A stretch of 64,000 bases of DNA from Mesobacterium pallidum (lineage in GTDB: Bacteria > Pseudomonadota > Alphaproteobacteria > Rhodobacterales > Rhodobacteraceae). The notes beneath the pieces were generated by a model that saw nothing but the letters and a program-made list of their open reading frames with translations, made no database searches and was not told the DNA's origin. The stretch is from NCBI RefSeq assembly GCF_019966535.1, contig NZ_JAIMID010000006.1:1-64000 (forward strand), in the 5' to 3' direction. The position numbers were made by a program, and so were the translations under genes. Position 1 is the first letter of the stretch. Every line of letters begins with the position of its first letter. Positions 38,111 to 47,308 of the stretch are shown one piece after another.

Positions 38111-39802
38111 TTGGCGCCCAAGAGCCACCCTTCGCTGATCCGCCAGCAGCTGGCCGAGATGGCCGGCATGACCACGCGGGGCTGGCAATTGCTGCGGCAA
38201 AAGGGGCCCGGGCAGGTCCAATTCTGGTTCATCGCCCTCGCTGTGGGCACGGCGGCCGGGTTCGCCGCGCTGGGGTTCCGCAAGGGCCTCGAGGCGCTGC
38301 AGGCCTTTGCCTATGGCACCGATGACGTGAACCGGCTGCATTCCTTTGCGCTGCAGATCCCCTGGTACTGGCTGCTGGTGGTGCCGATGCTGGGCGGGCT
38401 GGTGACCGGGCTGATCCTGCATCGCTTTACCCCTGATGGGCGGGTGCGCAGCGTGGCCGACGTGATCGAGGGCGCGGCACTGAACGACGGGCGGGTGGAA
38501 AAACGCGCCGGTCTCGCCTCGGCTGCCGCGTCGATGATCACGCTGGCGACGGGCGGCTCTTCGGGGCGCGAGGGGCCGGTGGTGCATATCGCCGGCATGA
38601 TCTCGAGCTGGGTCAGCACCCTGATCCGCGCCAATGGCATGACCGGCCGCGACCTCTTGGGCTGCGCCGTGGCCGCTGCCGTCTCGGCCAGTTTCAACGC
38701 GCCGATCGCCGGGTCGCTTTTCGCGCTCGAGGTGATCCTGCGCCATTTCGCCCTGCACGCCTTTGCCCCCATCGTGGTGGCCAGCGCCGCCGGGACGGTG
38801 ATCAACCGGCTGGCGTTCGGAGACGTGACCGAGTTCACCCTGCCCGGCACCTCGGCGCTGGAATTCTACGTCGAGCTGCCCGCCTACCTGATCCTCGGCA
38901 TGGTCTCGGGGCTGGTCGCCGTGATCATGATGCGCGCGATCTTCTGGTCCGAGGATCTGGGCAACCGGGTGCAGGCGCACCTGTCCCTGCCGCGTTTCCT
39001 GCGCCCCGCCGTGACCGGGCTGATGCTGGGCGCGCTGGCGATCTTCTTCCCGCATATCATCGGCGTCGGATACGAGACGACCTCGGCCGCGCTGACCGGC
39101 AAGCTGGTGCTGCACGAGGCGCTGGTCTTTGCCGTGCTCAAGGTGATCGCGGTCGCCATCACCTTTGGCGGGCGGATGGGCGGCGGCATCTTCTCGCCTT
39201 CGCTCATGGTCGGCGCGCTCACCGGGCTGACCTTCGGGCTGATCGCCACGGGGATCTTCCCCGAGGTCTCGGGCTCGCACACGCTTTATGCCCTGGCGGG
39301 GATGGGTGCTGTGGCGGCCGCCGTGCTGGGCGCACCGATCTCGACCACGATGATCGTCTTCGAGCTGACCGGCGACTGGCAGACGGGCCTTGCCGTGATG
39401 GTGTCGGTGTCACTGTCCACGGCCATTTCCTCGCGCCTCGTGGACCGGAGTTTCTTTCTCACGCAATTGGAACGGCGCAACATCCACCTGGCCGCCGGCC
39501 CGCAGGCCTATTTGCTCGGCATGTTCCGCTGCTCGGGCGTGATGTGCCGCATGGGCGACGACAGGATGCCGGACGAGGCGCGCTGCCGCGACCTGCTTGA
39601 GAACGGCGTCTATATCGACCTGAATTCCACGCTCGAGGCCGCCATGCCCATCTTTGACAGGTCGGGCGCGCCGTTCATTCCGGTCGTGACACTCGAAGGC
39701 GAGGCGCGCGAGCCCGTCCTCAAGGGCGTCCTGTTCCAGGTCGATGCCCTGAAAGCCTACAACCGTGCACTTGCAGCAATTGCCGAGGAAGAGCATTCCT
39801 GA
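38111..39802 (+). CDS. ClC-family chloride channel/transporter with CBS-like tail
   Basis: 563 residues from a TTG start that has GGGGAG 8 bases before it; an ATG at 38159 is the alternative. About ten helices. Signature motifs: G-S-S-G-R-E-G-P (gating Glu present), and G-G-G-I-F-S-P-S. In the segment after helix G, S-L-F-A-L-E-V-I-L-R stands where ClC-ec1 has I-I-E-E, so the position of the internal proton glutamate appears to be Val, as in channel-type members. The C-terminal ~85 residues look like a partial CBS region. It moves Cl- or another anion. Confidence 0.9.
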   Translation: MAPKSHPSLIRQQLAEMAGMTTRGWQLLRQKGPGQVQFWFIALAVGTAAGFAALGFRKGLEALQAFAYGTDDVNRLHSFALQIPWYWLLVVPMLGGLVTGLILHRFTPDGRVRSVADVIEGAALNDGRVEKRAGLASAAASMITLATGGSSGREGPVVHIAGMISSWVSTLIRANGMTGRDLLGCAVAAAVSASFNAPIAGSLFALEVILRHFALHAFAPIVVASAAGTVINRLAFGDVTEFTLPGTSALEFYVELPAYLILGMVSGLVAVIMMRAIFWSEDLGNRVQAHLSLPRFLRPAVTGLMLGALAIFFPHIIGVGYETTSAALTGKLVLHEALVFAVLKVIAVAITFGGRMGGGIFSPSLMVGALTGLTFGLIATGIFPEVSGSHTLYALAGMGAVAAAVLGAPISTTMIVFELTGDWQTGLAVMVSVSLSTAISSRLVDRSFFLTQLERRNIHLAAGPQAYLLGMFRCSGVMCRMGDDRMPDEARCRDLLENGVYIDLNSTLEAAMPIFDRSGAPFIPVVTLEGEAREPVLKGVLFQVDALKAYNRALAAIAEEEHS

Positions 39803-40084
39803 TGTTCCAGGATAAAGAATTCCCTGCTTGGGGAATACTCGGAATTGGCGGCGGTCCACTACGTTAACTGGCAATATTCGCGTTTGGATATATATCGAGA
39901 CGGCGAACACCTGCCTAATGAGTTGCTTTAACAATTTCTTTTTGATCTTGCGGAATCGTTATGCGAAGGAAATAAGACAAGCGTTTAGAATCCGGAAAAT
40001 CTTCAAGGCTCGCTCTGCTTTCCAGGTATTTTGTTAACGCGTGAACAAGAGTTCGCCCCGCAGAAAAAAAAAGGTCAAAAAAAA
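39803..40084 (+). promoter_or_regulatory. AT-rich leader/promoter region of the H-NS-like gene
   Basis: 282 bases clearly richer in A+T than anything nearby, ending in two A tracts (nine or so A each) around GGTC just before the ATG. H-NS proteins bind such DNA, so autoregulation is likely. A short open frame here (39828-40037) has no coding character. No defined -35/-10 pair could be fixed. Confidence 0.55.
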
Positions 40085-40408
40085 ATGTCGACTATCGAAC
40101 TTGAAAAAATGGACCTCGACGCGCTCAAGCAATTGCGCAAGGACGTCGATGCCGCCATTGCCGGCTTTGTGGAGCGCAAGCGCCAGGAAGCCCGCGCAAA
40201 GCTCGAGGCCGAGGCGAAAGCGATGGGCTTTTCGCTCACCGAGCTCGTCGAAGGCAAAGGCAAGGCCAAGAGCCGCAGCCAGTCGCTGCCCAAGTACCGC
40301 GACCCCCAGGATGCCAGCAACACCTGGACCGGGCGTGGCCGCCAGCCGGAATGGTTCAAGGCCGCCGTCAAGCGCGGCGTCGCCCCCGAGAGCATGGAAA
40401 TCGGCTGA
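40085..40408 (+). CDS. H-NS family nucleoid protein (HvrA-type)
   Basis: A 107-residue DNA-binding protein. The N-terminal half is a charged coiled coil for oligomerisation (Lys/Glu/Ala-rich, about 5-48). The C-terminal domain has the H-NS core T80-W-T-G-R-G-R-Q-P-E-W90, whose R-G-R hook enters the minor groove of AT-rich DNA. Rhodobacteraceae relatives include HvrA, which tunes photosynthesis and nitrogen genes. It probably silences acquired low-GC DNA such as the islands at 0.2-0.9 and 27.8-28.6 kb. Ends with a strong terminator at 40539. Confidence 0.93.
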   Translation: MSTIELEKMDLDALKQLRKDVDAAIAGFVERKRQEARAKLEAEAKAMGFSLTELVEGKGKAKSRSQSLPKYRDPQDASNTWTGRGRQPEWFKAAVKRGVAPESMEIG

Positions 40409-40538
40409 ACTGGGTCGGGTGCGGGCCTCGACTAGCCGCCCCGCGCAAACCTTTCCTTGCGCGGTCCGGCGCCTGCCAGCGACGCCGGCGCATGACCACA
40501 GTGCATTCGGGACCGATCCGGAACGGGACATGACGCAG

Positions 40539-40562
40539 AAAGGCCGGCGAAACGCCGGCCTT
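40539..40562 (+). terminator. intrinsic terminator downstream of the H-NS gene
   Basis: Stem AAGGCCGGCG / CGCCGGCCTT with an AAA-type loop, followed by TTTTCC. It ends plus-strand transcription from the hns gene. 40409-40538 holds no gene. Confidence 0.8.
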
Positions 40563-40593
40563 TTCCAATCGGTCCATTCGGGTTTCTGTAGCG

Positions 40594-40938
40594 TCAGATC
40601 CGCTCTACCGTGACCTGGTCCGTGGCGTAGAAAGCCAGGTGCCCGGCAATTTGCTCGAGCCCCGCTTTCGGGCTTTCATAGCTCCAGGCCGCATCGGGAA
40701 TGGTCGTGCTTTTTGTCACGATCGAATAATAGCTCGCGTCGCCCTTGAACGGGCAATGCGAGGCGGTACCGGTCTTTTCCAGGAAGGCCATGGCAATGTC
40801 CTCGCGCGGGAAATAGACCACGAAGGGCATGTCCGCCTCGTGCAATTCCAGCGCCTTCGAGGATTCCACCAACACGGCGCCACCGGCCCGAACCGTCCAG
40901 GTGCCTTTCGCCGCGTGGATATGGATTCTCTGGTTCAT
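40594..40938 (-). CDS. DUF427 domain protein
   Basis: 114 residues that fit the single DUF427 domain: V-R-A-G-G-x-V-L-V-E-S-S-K-A near 17-30, V-V-Y-F-P-R-E-D near 40, C-P-F-K-G-D-A-S-Y-Y near 62-71 and A-W-S-Y-E-S-P near 85. This beta-tent protein family has no settled function. It lies downstream of aminopeptidase P on the same strand with a 66-base gap. Confidence 0.92.
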   Translation of the reverse strand: MNQRIHIHAAKGTWTVRAGGAVLVESSKALELHEADMPFVVYFPREDIAMAFLEKTGTASHCPFKGDASYYSIVTKSTTIPDAAWSYESPKAGLEQIAGHLAFYATDQVTVERI

Positions 40939-41004
40939 TCGTTGCGTCTCCCTCTGACGCGGGCCCTCGGGGCCACGCGTATTTTGCCCACGTCTCTCCC
41001 GCGA

Positions 41005-42789
41005 TTACAGCGGGGCGCAAACTTCGCGCAACCATAGACGGGCGGTTTCCGAAAGTCGCGGCTCAATCTTGTCGCAGACCTTCGCATGATAAGCATTCAG
41101 CCAGTCGCGTTCGGCCGGGGTGAGCATCTCGGCCACGATGAGGCGGCGGTCGATGGGCACCCAGGTCAGCGTGTCAAAGACCATCATGCCCTCGATCATC
41201 TGCCCCGGCAGCTCGGGCGCGGGCTGCACGACGACCAGGTTCTCGATCCGGATGCCATAGGCGCCTTCCTTGTAGAAGCCCGGCTCGTTCGACAGGATCA
41301 TCCCCGGCTCGAACGGCACCTCGCTGGCGCGGCTCAGGCGCACGGGCCCCTCGTGCACCGAGAGGTACACGCCGACCCCATGGCCGGTGCCATGGGCGAA
41401 ATCCAGCCCGGCCTGCCACAGCGGCAGCCGCGCGATCATCTCGAGCTCGCGCCCGGACAGACCCTTGGGCCAGCGCAGGCGCGAGATGCCGATCATGCCC
41501 TGCAACACGCGGGTGAAGTTCACCCGCTCCTCCTCGCCCGGGGCGCCGAGCGCCACGGTGCGGGTGATGTCGGTGGTGCCGTCGATATACTGCCCGCCGG
41601 AATCGACCACCATGATCTCGCCGCTGTTGAGCTGCCGGTTGGTCTTCTCCGTCACTCGGTAATGCATGATCGCGCCGTTCGGGCCCGATCCGCAGATCGT
41701 GTCGAAGGAGATGTCGCGCAGCGCATTGGTGGCGCGGCGGCAGCCTTCCAGCGCGGTGACCACGTCGATCTCGGTCAGGGTGCCCGGGTCCTGCGCATCG
41801 AGCCAGCTCAGGAATTCGCACATGGCCGCACCGTCGCGCAGATGCGCCTCGGTGGTGGCGGCGATCTCGGCCGGGGTCTTCTTTGCCTTGGGCATGAGGC
41901 AGGGGTCCTGCCCCTCGGTCACCTCGGCGCCGGTCAGCGCCAGCTTGACCGCCTGCGGGCAGGAGGCCGGGTCGATCCGCACCTTGCCCGTCAGCGCGGC
42001 CAGCGCCTCGGCGAAGGCGTCGCGGGGATGGGAGGTGATCGCCGGGTCCGGGCCAAGATGCGCCACGCGGGCCGGATCGAGGAACAGGTCGACCCGCCCA
42101 TCCGCATGCAGGATCGCGAAACACTGGGCGATCGGGTTGCGCGGGATGTCCGCGCCGCGGATGTTGAGCAGCCAGTTGATGCTGTCAGGCAGGGTCAGCA
42201 CGGCCGCGCCCTCCCCCGCCTCGGCCAGCATCCCGGCACAAAGCGCGCGTTTCTCACCCGAGGTCAGACCCGCCAACTCGGCCGGGTAATCCTCGACCGG
42301 CTCCGCGGGGCGTGCGGGGCGACCCTCCCAGATCCGGTCGACGAGGTTCTCGTCGAGCGTGACCATCTGCGGGCCGTTCGCGAGGGCCTTCTCCAAGCCC
42401 GCTATCTCGGCCACTGTGTGCAGCCAGGGATCAAAACCGATCCGGTCACCCGCCTTGGCGTGATCCTTGAGCCAACCGGCCAGCCGCACCTCGGGCCAGT
42501 CCACGGGCGTGTAGACATCCGCGGTCTGCGCCTTGACCTGCACCCGGTACCGCCCGTCGACGAAAACCCCGGCGATCCCCGGCAGCACGGCGCAGAACCC
42601 GGCCGATCCGGTGAAGCCGGTCAGCCAGGCCAGCCGCGCATCGCAGTCGGCCACGTATTCGCCCTGGTGCGCATCGGCGCGCGGCACGAGGTAGCCCTGC
42701 AGCCCCTCGGTCGCCATCTCGGCCCGCAGCGCCGCCAGCCGTTCCGGCCCCTTGGTGGGATCTGCGGTTTCCTCGAAAGTCTGGAACAT
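41005..42789 (-). CDS. pepP: aminopeptidase P (Xaa-Pro aminopeptidase, M24B)
   Basis: 594 residues, the long form with two creatinase-like N-terminal domains and a C-terminal pita-bread domain. Metal ligands are seen in V-V-D-S-G-G-Q-Y, G-T-T-D-I-T-R, G-T-G-H-G-V-G, N-E-P-G-F-Y and I-R-I-E-N-L, so the dinuclear site is complete. It releases N-terminal residues preceding proline. The ATG at 42789 begins M-F-Q-T-F-E; upstream in-frame sequence falls in repeat B and is not coding. Confidence 0.95.
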   Translation of the reverse strand: MFQTFEETADPTKGPERLAALRAEMATEGLQGYLVPRADAHQGEYVADCDARLAWLTGFTGSAGFCAVLPGIAGVFVDGRYRVQVKAQTADVYTPVDWPEVRLAGWLKDHAKAGDRIGFDPWLHTVAEIAGLEKALANGPQMVTLDENLVDRIWEGRPARPAEPVEDYPAELAGLTSGEKRALCAGMLAEAGEGAAVLTLPDSINWLLNIRGADIPRNPIAQCFAILHADGRVDLFLDPARVAHLGPDPAITSHPRDAFAEALAALTGKVRIDPASCPQAVKLALTGAEVTEGQDPCLMPKAKKTPAEIAATTEAHLRDGAAMCEFLSWLDAQDPGTLTEIDVVTALEGCRRATNALRDISFDTICGSGPNGAIMHYRVTEKTNRQLNSGEIMVVDSGGQYIDGTTDITRTVALGAPGEEERVNFTRVLQGMIGISRLRWPKGLSGRELEMIARLPLWQAGLDFAHGTGHGVGVYLSVHEGPVRLSRASEVPFEPGMILSNEPGFYKEGAYGIRIENLVVVQPAPELPGQMIEGMMVFDTLTWVPIDRRLIVAEMLTPAERDWLNAYHAKVCDKIEPRLSETARLWLREVCAPL

Positions 42790-42861
42790 GCCCGGCTCCT
42801 CTGTGCTCTTGCGGCGCAGAAGATACGGGTTGGGGCCAAGATGCAACCGGGCGGATGGGGG

Positions 42862-42955
42862 GCCAGCCCCCCCGGAGTTTATAGGCACAATGAAGAGCGG
42901 ATCGGTGCCCCTTCTTTCATTATTCCGCAAATACTCCCGCCGGAGGCCTCCGCCG
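42862..42955. repeat. mosaic dispersed repeat B, third locus
   Basis: GGGGGGCCAGCCCCCC, CGGAGTTTATAGGC, ACAATGAAGAGCGGATCGG, CTTTCATTATTCCGCAAATA and CTCCCGCCGGAGGC follow one another. Module order and sequence parallel 13192-13313. It fills most of the 256-bp space between aminopeptidase P and cobT, and no gene is seen there. Confidence 0.75.
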
Positions 42956-43045
42956 CGTTCAGCCCGCGCCGCCGCCCGCGAGGAGCGTCGCCTGGCCGCC
43001 TGGCGAAATAGAGCGCGCGGGCGCGCTTTATTGGATCCCGCGCGG

Positions 43046-44920
43046 TCAGCTGGCGCGCCTGATCCCCATGACGCGGGCGCGGGCGCGCGGGTCGCTGTCG
43101 AAGAGCGCGGCAAGCTGTTCGGTGATCGCGCCGGCCAGCTGTTCGACGTCGGTGATGGTCACCGCGTGCTGGTAGTAGCGCGTCACGTCGTGGCCGATGC
43201 CGATGGCGATCAGCTCGACCAGCTTCTTCTTTTCGACCATGGCGATCACGTCGCGCAGGTGCTTTTCAAGGTAGTTGGCCGGGTTCACCGAAAGCGTCGA
43301 ATCGTCCACCGGCGCGCCATCCGAGATCACCATCAGGATCTTGCGCGCCTCGGGGCGGTTCACCATCCGGCGGTGCGCCCATTCAAGGGCCTCGCCGTCG
43401 ATGTTCTCTTTCAACAGGCCTTCTTTCATCATCAGGCCGAGGTTCGGCCGGGCCCGGCGCATCGGGCTGTCGGCGCCCTTGTAGATGATGTGGCGCAGGT
43501 CATTGAGGCGGCCGGGCTGCTGCGGCCGGCCCTCGTTCAGCCATTTCTCGCGGCTCTGGCCGCCCTTCCAGGCGCGGGTGGTGAAGCCGAGGATCTCGAC
43601 CTTGACCGAGCAGCGTTCCAGCGTCCGCGCCAGCACATCCGCGCAGATCGCCGCGATCGAGATCGGGCGGCCGCGCATCGAGCCGGAGTTGTCCAGCAGC
43701 AGCGTCACCACGGTGTCGCGGAACTCGGTGTCCTTCTCGACCTTGAACGACAGCGGCGTGGTGGGGTTGGCCACGACACGGGCCAGGCGCCCGGCGTCGA
43801 GGATGCCCTCCTCGCGGTCGAACTCCCAAGAGCGGTTCTGTTGCGCCTGAAGCCGACGTTGCAGCTTGTTGGCCAGCCGCGACACGGCGCCCTTGAGCGG
43901 TTCAAGCTGCTGGTCGAGATAGGCGCGCAGGCGTTCAAGCTCGACCGGGTCGGCGAGTTCTTCGGCGCCGATTTCCTCGTCGAACTGGGTGTCGAACACG
44001 GTGTAATTCGGGTCGGCATCGCTGATCGGCTGCGGCGCGGGCGGTTCGAGCGGGGCCTCGCCCTCGGGCAGCTCGGCCTCGTCACCCATCTCCTGGTCGG
44101 CGAGGTCGTCCATGCTGACCTGGGCCTGCGAGGAATCGTCGGTCTCGTCCTGGCTCTGCTCGGGCGAGGCCTCGGAATCTTCCTCCTGGCTGTCGTCCTC
44201 GCCGGTGGAATCCGGCTCTTCGTCGTCCTGCTGCTCGTCCGCCGCCTCTTCGTCGGATTGGTCGTCCAGCTCGTCCGGGTCGTCGCCCAGCTGGTCGCCG
44301 TAGCCAAGGTCGGTGATGATCTGCCGGGCGAACTTGGCAAAATCCGACTGGTTGGCCAGCCGGTCCTGCAGCCCCTCGAGCGTGCCACCGGCCTGGTCCT
44401 CGATGAAGCCGCGCCACAGCTCCATCACGTTCTGCGCGCCCTTGGGCATGTCGCGCCCCGTGGCGAGGTGGCGGATCAGGTAGCCGGCGGCCACCGACAG
44501 CGGCGCCGCGTCGGAACTGGTCACCTGCTCGTAGCCGCGGCGGGTCGCCTCGGCGCCGATCTTTGCGTCGATGTTCTGCGCGGTGCCAGGCATGTCGCGG
44601 GCGCCCATCGCCTCGCAGCGCGCGACCTCCATCGCCTCGTAAAGCTCGCGCGCCATGTCGCCCGAGGGGGCGTAACGGGCATGTGTGCCCTCGTCATGGT
44701 AGCGCCGGTGCAGCGCCAGCGCATCGGCCGTGCCGCGCGCCACCAGCACCTCGTCGCGGGTCATCCGGCGGCTGACCTGCGGCAGGCGCATGTTGTCGCC
44801 CGACAGGCCCGACGGGTCCACGGTATACGAGATGTTGAGATCCGGGTCATGGGCCATGACCTTGGTCGCCTCGGCCAGGGCCTTCTTGAACGGATCTGCG
44901 GGGTTGTCGGATTGCGCCAT
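43046..44920 (-). CDS. cobT: cobaltochelatase subunit CobT
   Basis: 624 residues of the aerobic cobaltochelatase, which with CobN and CobS inserts cobalt into hydrogenobyrinic diamide. The N-terminal helical region is followed by a very acidic Asp/Glu/Ser/Gln linker (about 210-300) and a C-terminal VWA domain with the MIDAS D-N-S-G-S-M. The linker is common in CobT/BchD-type AAA+ partners. cobS lies 2.8 kb away on the same strand, not adjacent. ATG at 44920 gives [11 protein letters not shown], the usual start. Confidence 0.96.
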   Translation of the reverse strand: MAQSDNPADPFKKALAEATKVMAHDPDLNISYTVDPSGLSGDNMRLPQVSRRMTRDEVLVARGTADALALHRRYHDEGTHARYAPSGDMARELYEAMEVARCEAMGARDMPGTAQNIDAKIGAEATRRGYEQVTSSDAAPLSVAAGYLIRHLATGRDMPKGAQNVMELWRGFIEDQAGGTLEGLQDRLANQSDFAKFARQIITDLGYGDQLGDDPDELDDQSDEEAADEQQDDEEPDSTGEDDSQEEDSEASPEQSQDETDDSSQAQVSMDDLADQEMGDEAELPEGEAPLEPPAPQPISDADPNYTVFDTQFDEEIGAEELADPVELERLRAYLDQQLEPLKGAVSRLANKLQRRLQAQQNRSWEFDREEGILDAGRLARVVANPTTPLSFKVEKDTEFRDTVVTLLLDNSGSMRGRPISIAAICADVLARTLERCSVKVEILGFTTRAWKGGQSREKWLNEGRPQQPGRLNDLRHIIYKGADSPMRRARPNLGLMMKEGLLKENIDGEALEWAHRRMVNRPEARKILMVISDGAPVDDSTLSVNPANYLEKHLRDVIAMVEKKKLVELIAIGIGHDVTRYYQHAVTITDVEQLAGAITEQLAALFDSDPRARARVMGIRRAS

Positions 44921-44991
44921 GTCTCTCGCCGTCTTCTGGTCTTGGGCGCAATCTAGGCCATCGGCCCGGCAATGACCAACGGGAATCGTGC

Positions 44992-45381
44992 CTAGCCCAG
45001 CAGCAGCGACCGGCAGGACGACAGGTGGATTTCGGCCAGCCGCAGGGCGCGGCGCGCCTCGGCCGGGTCTGTGCTGAACGTGCCCCTTTGCAGCAGGCGC
45101 GCATGGGCGAACTTGGCCTCGATCCGGCGGTGCAGCAGGGCATGGCCGGCCTCGGGCGCCAGGCCCGCGGGCGTCACCGCCTCGAGCAGGTGGATCATGG
45201 CGGCGCGTTCCGCCTCGAGCCGGTCCGACGCGGCCCCCATCAGCCAACCATGCTCCATCGCGGCCGAGAACCGCCCGGTGCAAGTCGCGAAAGAGATCGT
45301 CAGATCCTCGGCCCGCAGCGCGGAGCCTAGGCCCGAAACGGCCAGGATCATTGTCACCGCAAAAGTTTTCAAACCGCACAT
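44992..45381 (-). CDS. small exported protein, hypothetical
   Basis: 129 residues. A signal peptide ([13 protein letters not shown] ... A-L-R-A-E) precedes a helical mature protein with two cysteines (S-F-A-T-C near 34 and S-S-C near 123). Unknown family. It lies 71 bases upstream of cobT on the same strand. An inverted repeat spans its start region. Confidence 0.65.
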   Translation of the reverse strand: MCGLKTFAVTMILAVSGLGSALRAEDLTISFATCTGRFSAAMEHGWLMGAASDRLEAERAAMIHLLEAVTPAGLAPEAGHALLHRRIEAKFAHARLLQRGTFSTDPAEARRALRLAEIHLSSCRSLLLG

Positions 45382-45437
45382 GATATGGACTTTACCGTCC
45401 AAAATTTGCCAATCAATTACTCGTTTTGAAAACTTTT
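45361..45437. repeat. 13-bp inverted repeat across the promoter of the small exported gene
   Basis: AAAAGTTTTCAAA (45361-45373, within the signal-peptide codons) and TTTGAAAACTTTT (45425-45437) are perfect complements 51 bases apart. Between them lies a smaller hairpin, TGGAC-TTTACC-GTCCA (45386-45401), just upstream of the ATG. The region is AT-rich. It could sequester the start site in RNA or bind a regulator. Confidence 0.5.
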
Positions 45438-45574
45438 TTCGCTGCGCTGACTCCGCCACATGCGGAAATCCGCACGCGGGTTCCCGCAATTGGGCCGTCG
45501 CAGGACCGATGCTAGGGTCCGGCCACCAAGTACCATCTTGGGTCAACGCATTGTTTTATAATGGATTACCAAAG

Positions 45575-46444
45575 ATGCCCGATCCCGGCGTGTTCCTGGC
45601 CACCAACTTCAACCCGGCCACCTCTCCTGTCCAATCCGTCATCTACGACGCAAACGGCATGATCGACGAAGGCCCGATCGCCAATGCGGCCGCCCTCGGC
45701 TACACCGCCAGCGCGACGGATCTCTATCTCGAACAGGGTTTTGCCTCGATCGGCTATGGCGATCTGGTCCACGACGTCTCGGCGCAGTTCCCCGGGGCGA
45801 CCTATTATTCGACCATCTCGATCGGCGTCAGCGCGAACGGCACCACCACGATCTACGACCAGCACGGCATTCGCGGCGGCAAGGGCAGCGAGGTGATCTT
45901 CGACACCGGCGGCGACGACATCTTCGTCACCCGGGGCGGCGCCGACCTGGTCGTCAGCTTCGGCGGCAACAACGCGGTCGATGCGGGCAGCGGCGACGAT
46001 ATCGTGATGCTCGGCACCGGCGACGACGTGGTGCTGGGCGGGGCCGGCAACGACTGGATCGGCACGCGCGAGGGCGCCGACATCATCGACGCGGGCAACG
46101 GCCATGACACGGTCGAGGGCGGCGCGGGCGCGGACACCATCTGGGGCGGGCGCGGCAATGACCGGATCGACGCCGGCGCGGGCGATGACTGGATGGCGGG
46201 CGGTGGCGGCCGCGACACCTTTGTCTTTGCCGCCGGCTGCGGCGCCGAGGTGATCGCCGACCTCGAGGCCCGCGACTGGATCGAGCTGGCGGCCAGCACC
46301 GGGCTCACCGACTTTGCAGCCGTGCAGGGTGCCCTGTCCCAGCAGGGGCAGGACGTGGTGCTGGACCTTGGCAATGGCGACAGCGTCCTGATCGAGGACG
46401 TGGCCCTTGGCCAACTGAATTCAGGCGATTTCATCTTCGCCTGA
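45575..46444 (+). CDS. RTX-like calcium-binding repeat protein
   Basis: 289 residues. About residues 100-225 contain a run of glycine/aspartate nonapeptides (G-G-A-G-N-D-W-I-G, G-G-R-G-N-D-R-I-D, G-A-G-D-D-W-M-A-G and similar), the parallel beta-roll that binds calcium outside the cell. The last ~60 residues (D-T-F-V-F-A-A-G, then D-L-E-A-R-D-W-I-E-L) match the usual C-terminal region of proteins secreted by type I systems. No N-terminal signal peptide, as expected. No transporter gene is adjacent. Start uncertain; the ribosome-binding site is weak. Confidence 0.85.
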   Translation: MPDPGVFLATNFNPATSPVQSVIYDANGMIDEGPIANAAALGYTASATDLYLEQGFASIGYGDLVHDVSAQFPGATYYSTISIGVSANGTTTIYDQHGIRGGKGSEVIFDTGGDDIFVTRGGADLVVSFGGNNAVDAGSGDDIVMLGTGDDVVLGGAGNDWIGTREGADIIDAGNGHDTVEGGAGADTIWGGRGNDRIDAGAGDDWMAGGGGRDTFVFAAGCGAEVIADLEARDWIELAASTGLTDFAAVQGALSQQGQDVVLDLGNGDSVLIEDVALGQLNSGDFIFA

Positions 46445-46651
46445 TGTCCCGGGCAGCGCGGCCTCGACCCGCGGTGCCAGGCCCTCCCCGAGTCGCGTCC
46501 CCAAACGCCATCGGCCCGGGGAGGGTCCGCCTTTATCTGCGCAAGAGCGCACATCATGGATGCGATTTCTCACATCCGTGCAATCTTGTGTAATCGCCTC
46601 CGAGGGCCGAGATATGCTGCAGACGCAAACAATCGCCCATCGGAGGCCCCA

Positions 46652-47233
46652 ATGACCACCCCCAATATCGCCGTCATCATCAGCACCACTCGCGCCAGCC
46701 GCTGGGGCAAGGTCCCGGCCGACTGGATCACCGCCAAGATTGCCGCCGACGGCCGCATGAACGCCACCATCCTCGACCTCGCCGAATTCGACCTGCCGCT
46801 GTTCGACGAGATGGCGTCGAACCGCTGGATGCCCTCGTCTGACCCCAAGGCCGTCGCCTGGCAGGAAGAGCTGGCCAAGTATGACGGCTATGTCTTCGTG
46901 ACGGCGGAATACAACCACTCGATCTCGGGCGCGCTGAAGAACGCCCTGGACCAGGCGTTCAAGGAATGGGTGCATAAGCCCGCAGCGGCCGTCGGTTATG
47001 GCGGCGTCGGCGCGGCCCGCGCGATCGAGCATCTGCGCGGCATCACCACCGAGCTTCGCATGGTCAACGTCGGTGACGCCGTGCACATCGGCGGCAACAT
47101 CTTCATGGAAACCCACCCCCTGGGCGGCCAGCAAAAGCCGCTGAGTGACTTCGACGCGGCGCTGGACCCGTCGGTCAAGGCGATGCTGGACGAGCTGTTC
47201 TTCTGGGTCAGCCTGACCAAGGACGCCAAGTAA
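46652..47233 (+). CDS. NADPH-dependent FMN reductase (NAD(P)H:quinone-type flavodoxin fold)
   Basis: 193 residues. Flavodoxin-like fold with S-T-T-R-A-S-R-W-G-K at the phosphate loop (11-20), the P-L-F-D-E segment, and T-A-E-Y-N-H-S-I-S-G-A-L-K-N-A-L-D near 88-104, diagnostic of the FMN_red family. It reduces FMN or quinones. CGGAGG lies 5 bases upstream of the ATG. Monocistronic with a terminator at 47271. The 207-bp upstream gap (46445-46651) shows no gene. Confidence 0.92.
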   Translation: MTTPNIAVIISTTRASRWGKVPADWITAKIAADGRMNATILDLAEFDLPLFDEMASNRWMPSSDPKAVAWQEELAKYDGYVFVTAEYNHSISGALKNALDQAFKEWVHKPAAAVGYGGVGAARAIEHLRGITTELRMVNVGDAVHIGGNIFMETHPLGGQQKPLSDFDAALDPSVKAMLDELFFWVSLTKDAK

Positions 47234-47270
47234 GCCATTTCCCCGGGTTCTCCTCCCCGGTGACCTGGTC

Positions 47271-47300
47271 AGGGGCCTCGCGTGGTGCGGGGCCCCTTTT
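47271..47300 (+). terminator. intrinsic terminator after the FMN reductase gene
   Basis: AGGGGCC (47271-47277) pairs with GGCCCCT (47291-47297), followed by TTTT. 38 bases after the stop. Confidence 0.8.
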
Positions 47301-47308
47301 CCTTTGCG

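Noticed and set aside
36656-39280. Long minus-strand N-terminal extension of the D-lactate dehydrogenase
   Set aside because: Beyond 38029 the frame is antisense to the ClC gene and is His/Gln/Arg-rich; the enzyme starts at M-S-I-E-T-A-L.
39828-40037. 69-codon frame upstream of the H-NS gene
   Set aside because: It is low-complexity AT-rich sequence without a ribosome-binding site, better explained as promoter DNA.
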